DNA of 64,000 bases from positions 197,723,887-197,787,886 of the forward strand of contig CP136062.1 in the NCBI GenBank assembly GCA_032622095.1. Direction: 5' to 3'. Shown here piece by piece: positions 35,222-47,934 of the stretch. The stretch comes from Siphonodentalium dalli. Taxonomy: Eukaryota; Mollusca; Scaphopoda; Gadilida; Siphonodentaliidae. Made by a program: the position numbers and the translations under genes. How positions within the stretch are numbered: the stretch's first letter is position 1; each line of letters opens with the position of its first letter. The notes under the pieces were generated by a model, which saw only the letters and a list, made by a program, of their open reading frames with translations, did no database searches and was not told the DNA's origin.

Positions 35222-35391
35222 TTGGGTATCCGTAAGCCGCTCTAGTGAAGCGCATGTAAAGTGGCAGCAGGCACAAGACTCGGCATTACTCATAAAAAAC
35301 AGCTGGGGTAATAATGTAAGTGCTTAGAGCTACACCAGGGATTAAGCGCTATATAATTGATATGCATTATTATTATTATTATTATTATTAA
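35222..35391 (+). mobile_element. LINE/SINE 3' end with (ATT)n tail
   Basis: CCGTAAGCCGCTCTAGTGAA, AAGTGCTTAGAGC, then AAGCGCTATATAATTG and eight ATT repeats. The 'AAGCGCTATATAA plus (ATT)n' ending is the common L2/CR1-type tail in invertebrates. No coding part is present, so it is either a heavily truncated LINE or a SINE using that tail. Confidence 0.7.
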
Positions 35392-37177
35392 ATATGTCAA
35401 CCCAACTATTTGAAATACTGGCAGCCACTGTCATGTTGATAGTCAGCTGCGAACGTGGCTGTTTTGCATGTACTTTTATGTTCATTTCATTGATGTCCAT
35501 AACAATTTGAATATCAGAAAGATTATTTTGAGCACATAACCACCCATTTGCACCCTCTCAACGAAATGTGACGGAGTTACAGTTTACTCGATGCAAACTT
35601 TCATCGTTGTGGTCTTTAATATATATACAGGTATCTTCATGAACAATTAAGAACTCAAACTGTCACCAGATACAAGTCTTTAACAAACAAAATGTACAAT
35701 CTGATATACCATATTTGCGTTAATTGAACAATAGTTGCTACGACAAAATGAGGGACAGGTTGGTTGGTTTATTGGGGACGTCATATCCGCAAGGGCAAAA
35801 CGGTTTCGCTGGAACTACTGACCCGATCGCATGACATTTGGCACTTGTTTGTTTGGAATGACCCCTATATGGGAGCTATCAAATTTGATCGATTTTCGAT
35901 TACAACATGGCCGCCAGTAGCCATCTTGGATTTTACTCTGTGCATGACAAAATCTTACAGACCAAACCCTTCTTCCAATTGTGTAACCACTTGATGAGAG
36001 GCATCAAATTGTTCCGAATTTCACTGAAAAACATGGCCATCTTGGATGTTACTCTTTGCATGACTAAATACTTCAATTCAATTCATTATTCTTTATTCTC
36101 GACACCTAAATATAGGCATACAGAGTAAATGTTTAACATGAGGTATCAATTCAAATTAGTCACATGGTTCGGGGTGAAATGGTCCTGTTGGCGGAGTGGG
36201 GTGTGACAAAAAGGGAGAGATGATTTCAAAAGGGAACACCCAACACAGTATATGCCACGTCCATCTGATCATAACCGAACTCCGCATGGTTCTCTTCGTG
36301 GTGACCTCTAGATGGAAGCCATCAATTTTGTTCTGAAATTGTTTAAAAAGCCATCGTAGATTTCAAATTTGAATCAATCGACACACAGAAATGCTTGAAA
36401 CAATTATATCTATACAATAGATCCCTTCACTTTAGCACTTTCCGTATTCTTTTTCATAAAATTAATTAATTGATAACTTTTTGTCAGTTACAATGCATTC
36501 TGCATTAGTCTAAGAAATGTAGCTGTCCATATTCAAGTGGAGATTAGTCGCATCAGATCAAATTAGTCGATCTAGTACATGTAACCCAAAAATAGTCCGA
36601 CGCCGATTAGCCAAAAGTAAATAAACATGGCATGCAACTAAATACACCAAACAATTCAACGTGCAGGAAGTATTCTCTTCAATAAGTTTGAATCAACTAA
36701 ATTTGTCAAGTTCGACAAGAAAACGTGATCAGAACAGCACAGGTAACACGTTGTGACAGATTTTTTTTATTTCCATGGAATTTCATATTCAAAAATAAAC
36801 ACCAGCACGTGATATCGGTGATCTATGATTAACGAGCTACTCTTTCTGGCCCGTAGATTCAGTTTGTATTATAATGTTCAGAGATGAATTTATCAACTCA
36901 AAAATGTAGCCATTACATTATGATATTTCATCACAAACGTTGTCTCACCATAATTTGTTAGGGTTTTCGTCAGTAATTTAGGCTTCACAGCTAGTCTTGT
37001 AGATAATTCCCAAATAAGCCTGTATTCGTAGAATATTATATTACCCAAATCCAACTTGTTCGACATATCTTTTCTAAAAGTTGAAGAAGTACAATTGTTT
37101 TGACTTTGTAGAGAGGGGCTGATGCGTATAGTGTGTACATTGAACGCGGGTGCTCAAACTTGTTATTTGTATAGTCT
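35392..37177. other. No gene; a duplicated GCCATCTTGGA repeat
   Basis: About 35875-36070 contains two related ~115-bp units (GAGCTATCAAATTTGATCGA...ATGGCCGCC...GCCATCTTGGA, then GAGGCATCAAATTGTTCCGA...AACATGGCCATCTTGGA). A related phrase is near 63065. Otherwise I see nothing supported. Confidence 0.45.
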
Positions 37178-40100
37178 AGGCAAATATGGACATAGGTGTC
37201 GCCTCGAGAGGGAATTTATGAGACCTACAATTTTGGTTAGCATGAACACTTAACTTTCGGAATCCGCATGTTGGCTTTGTCAGATAGGCGGACTTTTTTT
37301 CGCACCGCGTGGTTTTATTGAGGCACCTGTTGATAAAATCGGTCATTTTTTTAAATAAAGCTGACATATTTGACAGAGTATATTCACACCTTTTGAGAAG
37401 AGATATTCGTCCAATTTTGATACCTGGGAATGGGACGATAACCAGAGTAAGGTAATACACGTAACCATTGAATCTCCGAATGACAGTCATGACGCCATGT
37501 GACGTCAAATAATTTTTAGGGTGAGAAGAATATGACGATTCACGCAAAGCGTTGTCTTTCGTTTCTTATGAAATCAGAAGTAAGATGGTTATGCCCAATT
37601 ATTTTATACCATGGGTAACTACTACCAATTAGCTACGTTCTAATATATCACTTATCGCTGTTGGTCGCATTATTTTTTATCAAAGGCAGAAAAATCAACC
37701 CTCCCCCTTAAAGCTGAGAGGCGGCTGGCTGTGGTGTAAGGCACACAGAACGCACGATAATGTGCCATGTTGTGAAATTAACATAACGGCCGTTGATGGA
37801 CTGCTAAGGTATTATATATGTTTTGATCGACACAGTTGAGCATTAAAGTAACAATATTACATAATGTACATCCTGACTAAATTTTTTAACAACTTTTAGA
37901 TTTTTTCCCAAAAAAGATAATCTAAAATGCATTTTGTCTTCCGGAAATAATGTATTAATGGTGGAGATAATTAGTGTATATTGTAATTTCGTTTCGTTTT
38001 TGTTTAAAAACTGGCCTAATAACCCAAGATGGCTGTCAATATGGTGGCCGGTATATAGGTGGGAATTGTGAAATTTGTAAGAACGCACGATTACTTGCAA
38101 AAATGGCTTAACTAACACAACGGCCGTTGATAAACTGCTACAGTTTTGTGTAATATATATATCCCGATCCATCGACTAGAAGATTTAAGTGACACCTGTA
38201 CACAAAGCACCTCCTGGTCCCAATTTTTTATTAAATATTTAATTAATTTAGTCCAAAACTAATCGAAAACCTATTTTTGTAATTTTCTCGAAATGCATAG
38301 AGACAATAATGTAGCGTGGGTGGGTGTAATTTGTATGTACGATAATTTCATCCGTCGGCGGTTACTACATATCCATTTGTAGTATTAATATGACATATTA
38401 ACCCCAAAATGGCTGCCAATACGGTTGCCGGTATATGGATGGAAATTGTAAAATCTGTCATGTCGCAAATAACACCACCATCGCAATGCAATGTCTTATA
38501 AAACCAATAGTCCTATTATTCTCATATCATTTTGCAATACTAGGACGTAACAGGCAGTTCTATTAAAATAACAACCAGATTGGTACCCACGAGTGAGAGG
38601 ATCGACAAATTTTGCATTCATTCGCGCTCAAGTAAGATTGTTCTTCGAAATCGGTGGCATGTCGTGCAAATTATTTCACAATAAACATGATTGATTTAAG
38701 GCAGATGGCTGTCTGACTATCTTTGCGAAACGAATAAGGGAATTATGTAGGTTATATTAAATCTAACACGACATTTAAGCATACTTGGCGCTCTCTATGG
38801 CTATTTGTAACAAAATGCGACCGCGAATAACAGAATTAACCAATTCGAATATATATCTCATCAAATAACTCATGTTGATACGAATCGTTAGTTACCCTCT
38901 ACCAACGAGGCGTGTTTACAAGAACGGAGCTATTGATACATTGGGTCTCATGTATACCGTTCTAAAAGTAAGTATAAATGGATCTCATTGACCAATATCA
39001 ATTGCTGCCCAGTCCGCAAGAGGACGTACCCAGCAAATTATCAAACCGTCACATCATACAGGTTCGTTCAGTTTCATCATCACGCAATAGGCTCGTTGAA
39101 TTTTGTATTCTAACATTTACCGGATTATTTTCCATGACACATATTTCGCACACACGGATTTGGAAACCCGGTTGATATTCCTCTTGTAGTTTGTCAGCTG
39201 CTTAACGGGTGGGTGGTATTTGCTTGTACTAGCAGTAGATAAGTTGCAAAGTCAAGGCTCTAAACAACGAAAATACCAGCGAGGTGGTAAATCACATAAA
39301 ACTGTCAAACTATGTTCCTATATATTTCGATTGTATCTTACTCTGTATAGTATGGTACTGGAGTCTCGTGTCACCCCATGTGCCCTCGTGATTTCCAGAA
39401 GTGACTGAACAATTGCTTGTAAGACGAGGTACCCCAAATATGGACAGTTATACCATGCTATATGAACACTCATATTACCCATATCTTTCTATACTGATGA
39501 GTAGGTAGGATTACTTCTGGAAGGCTGTACATTCAGAAAACAGCATATAGATCGGAGTATTGGCATGGAGTTTTATTATGTAGACTGACACATTTTGGAC
39601 TTTTGGTATCCCAGTGTAAGTTTTAGCTACTTATGACAACAAAATGAAAAGGACGACAATTGCAATTATGTGTATACATGCCATACACCGGTTGATACCA
39701 GGAAGCGTATAATAACTTTCTAGATAAGTCCAAAAATAATGCGGTTAGGGACCTGCTGATGCCAGCGGGTCGGATGTCTGAAAACATACCATATTTTGAT
39801 TATGACCGTTCATGGTTAAAGCATTATAAATAATCCACACACCGGTCATATCTAACGCCAGATGTGTTACAGTTAAATTCAAATGTATCTATAGTTATTC
39901 CACTATGCGCGATGTGAGTGGACCGCGTGTAGTGCGTATCCTGATATTATATTGTGGTAGTGTTTGGTGTGCAAATTGGTAAAACAAAATGGGATCACGA
40001 GTCTTGGTGTAATTTGTCGCTGTATCTCAGAAATGACATATAGCAACAACTTCTGTGCAGACCAGAATCTGATCTATGATAACTCACCCATAACAACTCC

Positions 40101-42512
40101 GAATGTGCTGAGCGAAATCATTAACTGGACACGATAGCCGTAGTTTAGTATTTACTGAACAGCGTGTGGGGAATACATGAGGAATTATTCGCCATATTGT
40201 TTTCCTCCGGTGTTGCCTGTAAATACGAATGTTGAATACAGCCCGATTTATATAAGGATTAACTGTCATGTGGACTGTTTTTATGGAGATGTAACCGTGA
40301 AGTAAGTGGACATAACTTGTGTAAAACCCGAAGGGTTTTACATACAAGTTATGACCACTTACCTCACGGTTACATCTCCATAAAAATAGTCCACATGACA
40401 GTTAATCCTTATATTTATATACATTTAGCGAAAAAGTCACTTTTGTAAATGTATTTAAATCGAAAAGTGTATCATGACAAAAACAGACCAAAATACCCAA
40501 TAGCACCCTTGGCAAAAGTTAATAGGAACAATTTCTCTTCATATTGAAACCCGATGATGTATTAAGTCAATCCTGCGCGAGTCCAAATGCGCCCAAAACA
40601 TTACGCGTTCGTCTTTCCAAACCCAATGACGTATCGATGTTGTTATGAGCTTGTTGTTATTGAGCCGTTGCGCATTCACCGAGAAATAACTGCAACTAGC
40701 CACGTAGGCGCCGACCAATCAGAATGCTGGATTTAGTGATGACAACACTTAGTATGTAAATATACATTAATGACATGGGTTTTACGTTACAAACACCAAT
40801 GGTACTGGCAACAGCAGTCGATAATGGTATCCACGACATAACCACCTCATATGTACCATCATATCTGGTAGCACTTGAAATAATATTCATTGAGAAAGAT
40901 TGACCTTCTATTGTAGGGTTTAAGTAATTTCATATTATGTCAAAGGTAACTGGCATAAATAACAATCAGGCATTCAATGTATTACTGTTACTCGGTTCTT
41001 TGTTTTAAACAATCCTGTTCATCTGTAAATACCTCGCTCAAATTGCCAACTATTTCCAGGGACACGGATTACTTGAGCACGAATGCTCATGAATGCAAGA
41101 TTTGTCAATAATGGGCACCATTCTGGTGGAAATTTTAAATAGAATTTCGCACCATGATGTCCCGGAGTAACATGAATATAATACTTTGGGTTGTGTGAGA
41201 CATTAGATGACGGCAATGACGGCGTTAAAAGTGAAACATGACATATTTCACCATTTATTCTGACCACCGTATTGGCAGCCATCTTGGTGTTAGTAAGCCA
41301 TTTTGTAATCCAAAAATGACATTGAATTATTGCACACACAAAACAGCTCCGCCACGCTACATTCTGCGCTTTATGGCTTCCGGGAAGATGACAAAAATGG
41401 CTTTAGGTTATTTTGGGAGAAAAATACCTAAATTTCATCAAAATTTTGTGCCAGGAGGTGCATTGTGTAATATTTTCACTTTATTGTTCGAGTTTGTAGA
41501 TCGGGATATATACCTTAAACTATAGTTTAGCAGTTCATCAACGACCGATTTGTTAGTTAAGCCAGTTAAGCATGTAATTGTGCCAGTGCGTTCTTACATA
41601 TTTCCCAATTTCCACCTATATTGCGGTTGCCATATTGGAAGCCATTTTGGGTAGTAAGTCATTTTTTAATCCAAGGCGGAATGAAATTGCCGTATACACC
41701 AATTATATCCGCCATTACTAATTCTTTTCTTTTTTGTTTGCCTTCCAGAAAATTAAAAAAATGCGTTTTATATCATTTTTTAGGAATAATTCTTAAATTT
41801 ATTAAAATTCGGGTCTGGGGGTACATTATATATTGTTTCTTCTCTAATGTTCGAGTTTGTAGACAGAAAGTTATATATTATTACATTCTTTAGCAGACTT
41901 TCAACGGCCGTTAAGTTAATTAAGCCTATTGACATGTAACCGTGATGTATGTGTGCCCTATACCACAGCATGGCGCATCTTAACTTTAGGGGGAGGGTTG
42001 ATTTTTTCTGCCTGTGATAAAAAATAGTGCGGCTAGCAGCGATAAGTTATATCAAAATATAGCCAATTGGCAGTAGTTTCCCATGGTACAAAACAATGCG
42101 GCATATCCGTCTCACTTTATGATTTAAAAGAAACGAAAGACAACGCTTTGCGTGAATCGTCATATTTGTCTCACCCAAAATATTATTTGACGTCACATGA
42201 CGTCATGACTGCAATTCCGAGATTGAATGGTTACACGTATTACCCTAATCTGGTTATCGCCCCACTCTCAGGTATCAAAATTGGACGAATATTTCTTCTC
42301 AAAATGTGCGAAAATACTCAATAATGTCGGCTTTATTTAAAAAATGACCGATTTTTTCATCGGGTGCCTCAAGAAAACCACGCGGTGAGAAAAAAAGTCC
42401 GCCTATCTGACAAATCCAACATACGGATTCCGAAAATTTAGTATTTACGCTAACCAAAAATGTAGGTCTCATAAATTCCCTCTCGAGGTGACACCTATGT
42501 CCATATTTGCCT
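37178..42512. mobile_element. Large foldback element, 5.3 kb
   Basis: Left arm 37178-38470 and right arm 41230-42512 are imperfect inverted repeats of about 1.3 kb. Both outer ends read AGGCAAATATGGACATAGGT going inward, and CAGATAGGCGGACTTTTTTT, TGACGTCAAATAAT, AACGGCCGTTGA and others follow in mirrored order. The inner half of each arm consists of two tandem units of about 330 bp, each with CGTTGAT.AACTGCTA and AAGATGGCTG.CAAT phrases. The 2.8-kb centre (38471-41229) has no recognisable gene. Long arms with tandem subrepeats recall Foldback/Galileo-type elements. No target duplication was found, so a non-transposon inverted duplication is possible. Confidence 0.65.
40250..40412. repeat. 80-bp-arm hairpin inside the foldback centre
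   Basis: 40250-40329 and 40333-40412 are near-perfect reverse complements around a 3-nt centre (ACCC GAA GGGT). Only about three differences were seen. It is either a nested MITE or a template-switch inversion. AT-rich flanks make a target duplication ambiguous. Confidence 0.85.
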
Positions 42513-43114
42513 GGCATATGACGCAATATTTAAGAACTATCGACCAATTGTATATTATAATCTCATTTATTTTACTTTTGTGGCATGAAAGATATTTAAA
42601 ATTTCACTGTTTTCAGGTACCAAGAACTTCTTTTTTCAAAAGTGCAGTTCATATATCCATTACATCATATCTCAAAATCATGAGAGGAGACTTAATTATT
42701 CTTTATTTGTGAAATGTAATCATTATTGTCATTAAGATAGGTAACTACCCATAAATAATTTTCTATATTTGAGGATTTTCATGCCATGCCTGTTGTGGCC
42801 TAATTCCTGTTGATTGTACTCTTCTTGAGTGGATCACAGAGCATATCAACATTTGTTTGCATTGGGCTGGAATATTTGTTACTGCTTTATAGTACTATAT
42901 TCTTCATTATAATATATGGGGGTATGATGCTATATTATGCCATTAAAAATCCAACTCAACATTATGATACAAATGAAGCCTGCTCTCATAGAGCCAAGAC
43001 AATAAGCTATTTGGTTATTGGAGTTTTGGGTTAAATTATTAATTAATTTAGCAGTTCTTGGTACCAAAAGGGGCAAAAAATAATATTGTCAACCTCTCAA
43101 ATGTATTAAAATCC
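42513..43114. other. No gene recognised
   Basis: The frame 42810-43034 is hydrophobic but lacks a known motif. I see no repeat. Confidence 0.4.
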
Positions 43115-44276
43115 ATTGTTTTTGTTGTCTCTTAATGATTGCTCAGATCCTACATACAATGAAGATGATGATATGTGAAAATCAAGATTTTTGGCCAGAT
43201 AGATTCAGAGCAATTCTTTGTAGAAAATCTCTTGCCATTTTTGGCTGGCTTTATGCAACTCGTGCATCTCCCCCTTAACAGTCGTATTTTGATATTTACA
43301 GTAGTGTTGGATCATAATTTCCCGACGCATGGGGCTATATATGACCACCGACGTCCCCACATGGGGGCTATATGGACCTGGACATACGTATAATGTTCAG
43401 TAAATTGATATCGCCGGAGTAATGTGTAGAAGTAGAAGAGGACTATATAATTCCGGAAGCTGCAAGACTGACCATTGCAGGGGAGGGGATAACTCTGGGC
43501 TATTTAAGTAAATATTATATTGTACCTTCTTGTCCAGATTATTCCGACTGATACACATTCAACTAAGTCCTTAGTTATTGGAAGCCCCCCCCCCCCCCCC
43601 CCCCCCCCCACCACATACACACACCATTGTCGAGAATATTCTAATTCGAGCCTGCTAAATTGTGACATTGTGTTCAATATTTGGCTTGAGATATATATTC
43701 TTTTGTAAATAGTGGCTGAACAGTGGTAGGGGTGTCACTCTTTTTTAATTACAACGATGTACATGAGGGGATCACCCACCCCGTCCCCTGAATCCTGAAT
43801 ACCAGTTTTTTTGGGGGGGGGGGGTGAATCCTGAATACCAGTTAATTTTGGGGGGTGAATCCTGAATACATGTTAAGAAATAATATGCGATAAATGACAT
43901 ACAAATTGACTCCGGTAACGTTATGGGCGTTATGAGGGCGTTATGATACGATTAATGATACTTTATGATGGCATAATGGTCGAATATGCCCAAGAAGCTA
44001 TTCTACCCATTCATTCATACAGATAACTAGCACAAAAATATTATTTTGCGCCATCAAAACCTGCTTCCCAGATGTTTTGCTTGAACCTGAATACCAGTTA
44101 ATTCGGGGGTATCAATCCCGCGTACGGCTTCAAAACACCCTGAATCCCGCGTACCGAAAAGGGGGGTGGGTGATACCCTCGTACATGCATTAGTAATTGA
44201 ACTTGCTCACTTAAGCATGCATTAACAAACTGCCAGATATCAGACAGACTTGATTCATATCGGTATCCATGAGAGA
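43115..44276. repeat. Dispersed 1.16-kb duplication, first copy
   Basis: Matches 48958-50114 in the same orientation with roughly 1-2% difference, including a poly-C run (about 27 here, shorter there) and an embedded MITE with its flanking GTACAT. The small frame 43175-43393 is duplicated too but has no known domain. Confidence 0.9.
43765..44180. mobile_element. MITE with GAGGGTATCACCC ends, 416 bp
   Basis: Same family as 6798-7240 but inverted. Ends GAGGGGATCACCC and GGGTGATACCCTC are flanked by GTACAT (43759-43764 and 44181-44186), a 6-bp duplication. Confidence 0.85.
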
Positions 44277-44559
44277 AGACATATTTATGTTTTATGGTTT
44301 ATGGCAATTATGCCAAAGGGGATGTCAGGAATGATAACTTATTGGCAAGGTCCGCAAGCACCACCCCGACACACCGAGCAGGCAGATAAAAACCCGCGTG
44401 ATGCATCGACTGGTAACCGGAAGGCGTGAACCCACGGCTATCTAAAAGTCAACAAAAACAGTTAGGATAGTAGAACGGTTGATTATTCACCGGTTATGTG
44501 AAGTTTTAATTATGCGATAATAGTATAAGGCATATACATGTATATATTGAGTATACAGA

Positions 44560-45070
44560 GATGTTACACACCCATAGTTACACAAATATAGATAAAGGTC
44601 ATCGTAGCATGCATTGGATGAGTATATATACCTGTAGTTCCCGATAAATATAGTTAAAGGTCATCGTAGTGTGCATTGGATGAGAATATATACATGTAGC
44701 TCCCGATAAATATAATTAAAGGTCATCGTAGTATATTAGATATGGATATTGTTTGCAAATTCCCAAATATATGTTTATGACGTATATTACCACATTTCCA
44801 TCCATAGTTATGATGCATAGTAACCCTCCCCATTTATGTATGATGTATACGACGCACATCTTACAGTTATAATGTATATCACTCCTTTCCCATTTCATAG
44901 TTAAGTTCTATGCCAACATGTTAACGTGTATGTCAGATATGATAATTTGGGCAAACTATATATAGTTGAAGGTTATCGTCTCTTATTGGACGAGCAGTTA
45001 CTCATAATATCGTTAAGGGTTATCGTTGCCCATAGGATGAAAATTGTTAGTAAATTCATAAATATATGGA
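44560..45070. repeat. Tandem repeat, period about 68 bp
   Basis: Units contain AAATATAGTTAAAGGTCATC, GTAG, GCATTGGATGAG and TATATAC..GTAG. Three clear units span 44572-44740, and degenerate ones (GTTGAAGGTTATCGT, GTTAAGGGTTATCGT) continue to about 45070. The short frames here are repeat translations. Confidence 0.7.
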
Positions 45071-46102
45071 TAGAGTTAAATGGTTTCCATAGATGCATAC
45101 ATACAGCAACAGTTTATCGCTGTCAGATATTATATATTTTGATTTTATAAACCTTATTATAAATGGCACACCTTTTCTGGTGGTATGTTTAGGCCTAAAA
45201 AAAATTATACCGTGTTTCTGCTAACCCGACCGACCCATGTTCAAAACCCCCGACCCTAATTTTTGCCGAACGTAATTTTATTTTTTTCCTGGACCACGGT
45301 GATTTCTTTGCATTGGTTTTTCCAAATATGCAAAATTATCTTGTATTTTCTATTACTTGCAGTCATTAATTTAATTCAATGAGTCATTAGCCTAATTAAC
45401 TGTGAAAATCGTGTTCACAAAACCCATCAAACCGGAGTTAATTGGAAACAAACTTCCAAAAATGCGAATTTACGGACTACCTCGAAAATAGGGAACATTA
45501 AACAAACATAAAACGATGTCTTTTGGTCCATGTTTGAGCCTATATAGACATTTATTAACTTTGATATGTGAAGGGGTGTTGGTTAATATAACTTAAATGA
45601 GCTGGGACATATATGACAAGTGATTGTTTCTAATTTTGTTCAAAATAAAATATTGTTTAAACTAAGTGAATGTTTCATAGAATTTCTCAACATTCTGCCG
45701 TTAAATATGAGTAATTGTTAGCCAGTAAAAGGTGTAACACAAGTATGGATGCATAACATTGAGCATTTGTGGGAGGGTGGGAATTTTTTTGGCAGGTCTA
45801 ACTACTCACTTATATCAGGTCTAAATACTCACTTATATCAAGATCATACATGTACATATATTAGAACTATTAATTTTAATATAACAATTACTACTACTAA
45901 CTACTACTATATTAGAATATAGAATATCACATAGCAGCATTCATGGCTCATAATATTTAACACAGTTGTTTTAAGATCACCATGTACCTCTTGTGTTTGC
46001 GAACTCCAGTGGCAAGGTGACTTCTTAATCTGATTTTTGCAGGGGGGGGGGGTCGGAAAAAACATTTCAGGCACATATGGCATTTTTTGGAATGTCAGCT
46101 AA

Positions 46103-46360
46103 CTGGCACCACTTTGCCCAGATGATCATCAATTGTATGGTGTCGCAGTTACCCGTGAAACCCTGGAATGTGCCTCGCCGATTGAATCACAATATTATGC
46201 CTCTGGAATAGGAGAAGCTGATCGATGCGTCCGTTGTGGGGAATTGGGTGGGGCTATAAAATTGTCTCTAAGGCAAATGTACAAGGTTGTGACACCCATT
46301 TGTCCTAATTGTCAAGAAGATGGGTTGCAGCCAGTTGTAGCCAGGAAATATTCAAATTGA
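46103..46360 (+). CDS. Small Cys-rich frame, possible transposase or gene remnant
   Basis: An 85-codon stop-bounded frame with composition more protein-like than its neighbours. It contains ADRCVRCGELGG and, about 26 residues further, TPICPNCQEDGLQP, then a basic tail (VARKYSN). Two CxxC pairs at that spacing suggest a zinc ribbon. There is no upstream ATG in frame; a TAA lies at 46100-46102, so it would be either an exon with an unseen acceptor or a remnant. It lies inside the 45191-47484 TIR element and could be part of that element's former protein. I do not recognise the family. Confidence 0.3.
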   Translation: MAPLCPDDHQLYGVAVTRETLECASPIESQYYASGIGEADRCVRCGELGGAIKLSLRQMYKVVTPICPNCQEDGLQPVVARKYSN

Positions 46361-46374
46361 ATACATATATGTAT

Positions 46375-46473
46375 GTTATCACCATGTGTTGTGCATTTCC
46401 AAGATCCATATTCAAGCTTCTCTGGTTGCAGGACATGAATACCTATCTCGGGAACACGCAACGTGGTGATAAC
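46375..46473. mobile_element. Short hairpin MITE with 9-bp target duplication
   Basis: GTTATCACCATGTG...TTCCAAGATCC on the left mirrors GGTGATAAC on the right. TATATGTAT occurs directly before (46366-46374) and after (46475-46483, one C between). A 9-bp duplication is typical of Mutator-like elements. The sequence is related to 34405-34573. Confidence 0.65.
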
Positions 46474-47484
46474 CTATATGTATGTAATTTGTCTTACAAT
46501 TCATGCAAAAGCCTATTGTCTAAAAAGTAGTATCTTATAAGTGCGTATATAGATAATTCACCGCACAGTTGACGTTGTGTTGCCTGATGATTGGAATAAT
46601 CATACACACTATATCAAAATAATACTTCTTTTGTGAAATAATATTTCTTTTGTGAAATGCAACCAATTTTATTTAGTGTTTTCGACATTTTCATCACAAA
46701 CGACTCAATTGAATGGATATATATAATAGCTGTTTTAGCCCGACTAGACTAAACCTGACTAGAAAGAGAATCATGATTCTTAATAAGCCGATTCGCTGTA
46801 GAAATGCTGCATTTTGATTCTCACAAAACATTATGGTTGTTAAGGCCTGACATAAATTAGTTCTATTATGTCAATTGGCCAATTAATCATATTTTGTTTA
46901 CAAGCAAAGATTCTCTCCACATCTAATGCACAGTCACTGCTGCCATCCAGGGTATGACTTGTTACCATGTAGGATACAAGATCGGAAACTGCCTAAGCAT
47001 TTTGGGTGTACATGTATTTGAGAAATAGCTGAATTGTAAGATTATATACATGAATATTATTACTTCAACAGAAATTTTCACTGTATGAAACCTACAAATT
47101 GTAAAATTAAGCCAATTTGTAATGGGGGCCTTTTATATGTAAATGTCTTAATACATATATTTTAATACTGAATAAAATTATTCGACATTGTGAATGTTAT
47201 CCATCCATTCTATACCCTGTATTATAGGCTGTATACATTATCCAATTATCTATATATCCACTCTCAATGTTTGTCAAAATGTTCCTTCCCTTTATTTAGG
47301 AATACAATTTAAGACTGTATATGACCACTGGGTTGTCCAAATAGCATAAATACAGCTTGGAACCTGTGATCGGGGTGTGAACAAACAAAAAAATTATAAA
47401 AAAAAAAAAATTAAATCCCTACCTACCTACCCTACCCTGGAGAGGTCCCGTTAGCAGAAACACGGTATAATTTTTTTTAGGCCT

Positions 47485-47930
47485 TATGTATATGTTTATT
47501 GTTATGCAGTGTTTGACTATCAGTATATCCTGATGGTTTTGGAGGAAAAATAATTAACCAATTTTGGAAAATGTTTACTAAGACCATGTCCAAAAGATAG
47601 CATTTAAAAAGTTGGGATCGAAAAAAACTATACCAGCAAAGAGTTCTCAAGAGCATAACTCTGGTATAACAGACATCAAATACAGCCTGTTTGTGTGATA
47701 GGTTTCGGCCCTTAATGCTCGACCTAATTGGTCACCAGAGAGGGGCCGTATAGAACAAATTACCATTCTATACCTCCAGCTGGAAAAATGTGGCCAAATT
47801 TCCCTCTCCATCAAAATACATGACGTCAAACTAGATAAAAAATCCGCGCGAACGAGAGTCTCTCATACCGGTAAACACGAGTCCGTTAATTGTTTAGATT
47901 TTACACGATATATTAACACGAGATTCGTGT
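47485..47930. other. No gene recognised
   Basis: I see nothing supported. The minus frame 47647-47829 has no known motif. Confidence 0.4.
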
Positions 47931-47934
47931 GATG

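Larger units (their letters stand above)
45191..47484. mobile_element. TIR element, 2.3 kb, family unknown
   Basis: AGGCCTAAAAAAAATTATAC, continuing through CGTGTTTCTGCTAAC (45191-45225), is mirrored exactly at 47450-47484, a terminal inverted repeat of about 35 bp. Subterminal regions are C-rich (CCGACCGACCC left; CTACCTACCTACCC right). TATGT lies near both ends but is not cleanly placed as a target duplication. The interior includes a small Cys-containing frame (46103-46360) and a nested hairpin MITE (46375-46473). No transposase was recognised, so it may be a non-autonomous or internally decayed DNA transposon. Confidence 0.7.

Noticed and set aside
37176-42324. Similar ORFs at 37176-37547 (minus) and 42067-42324 (plus) as related genes
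   Set aside because: They are the two inverted arms of the foldback element read in opposite directions.
42810-43034. Small transmembrane protein
   Set aside because: It is a hydrophobic frame in AT-rich DNA with no family, no context and no evidence of splicing.
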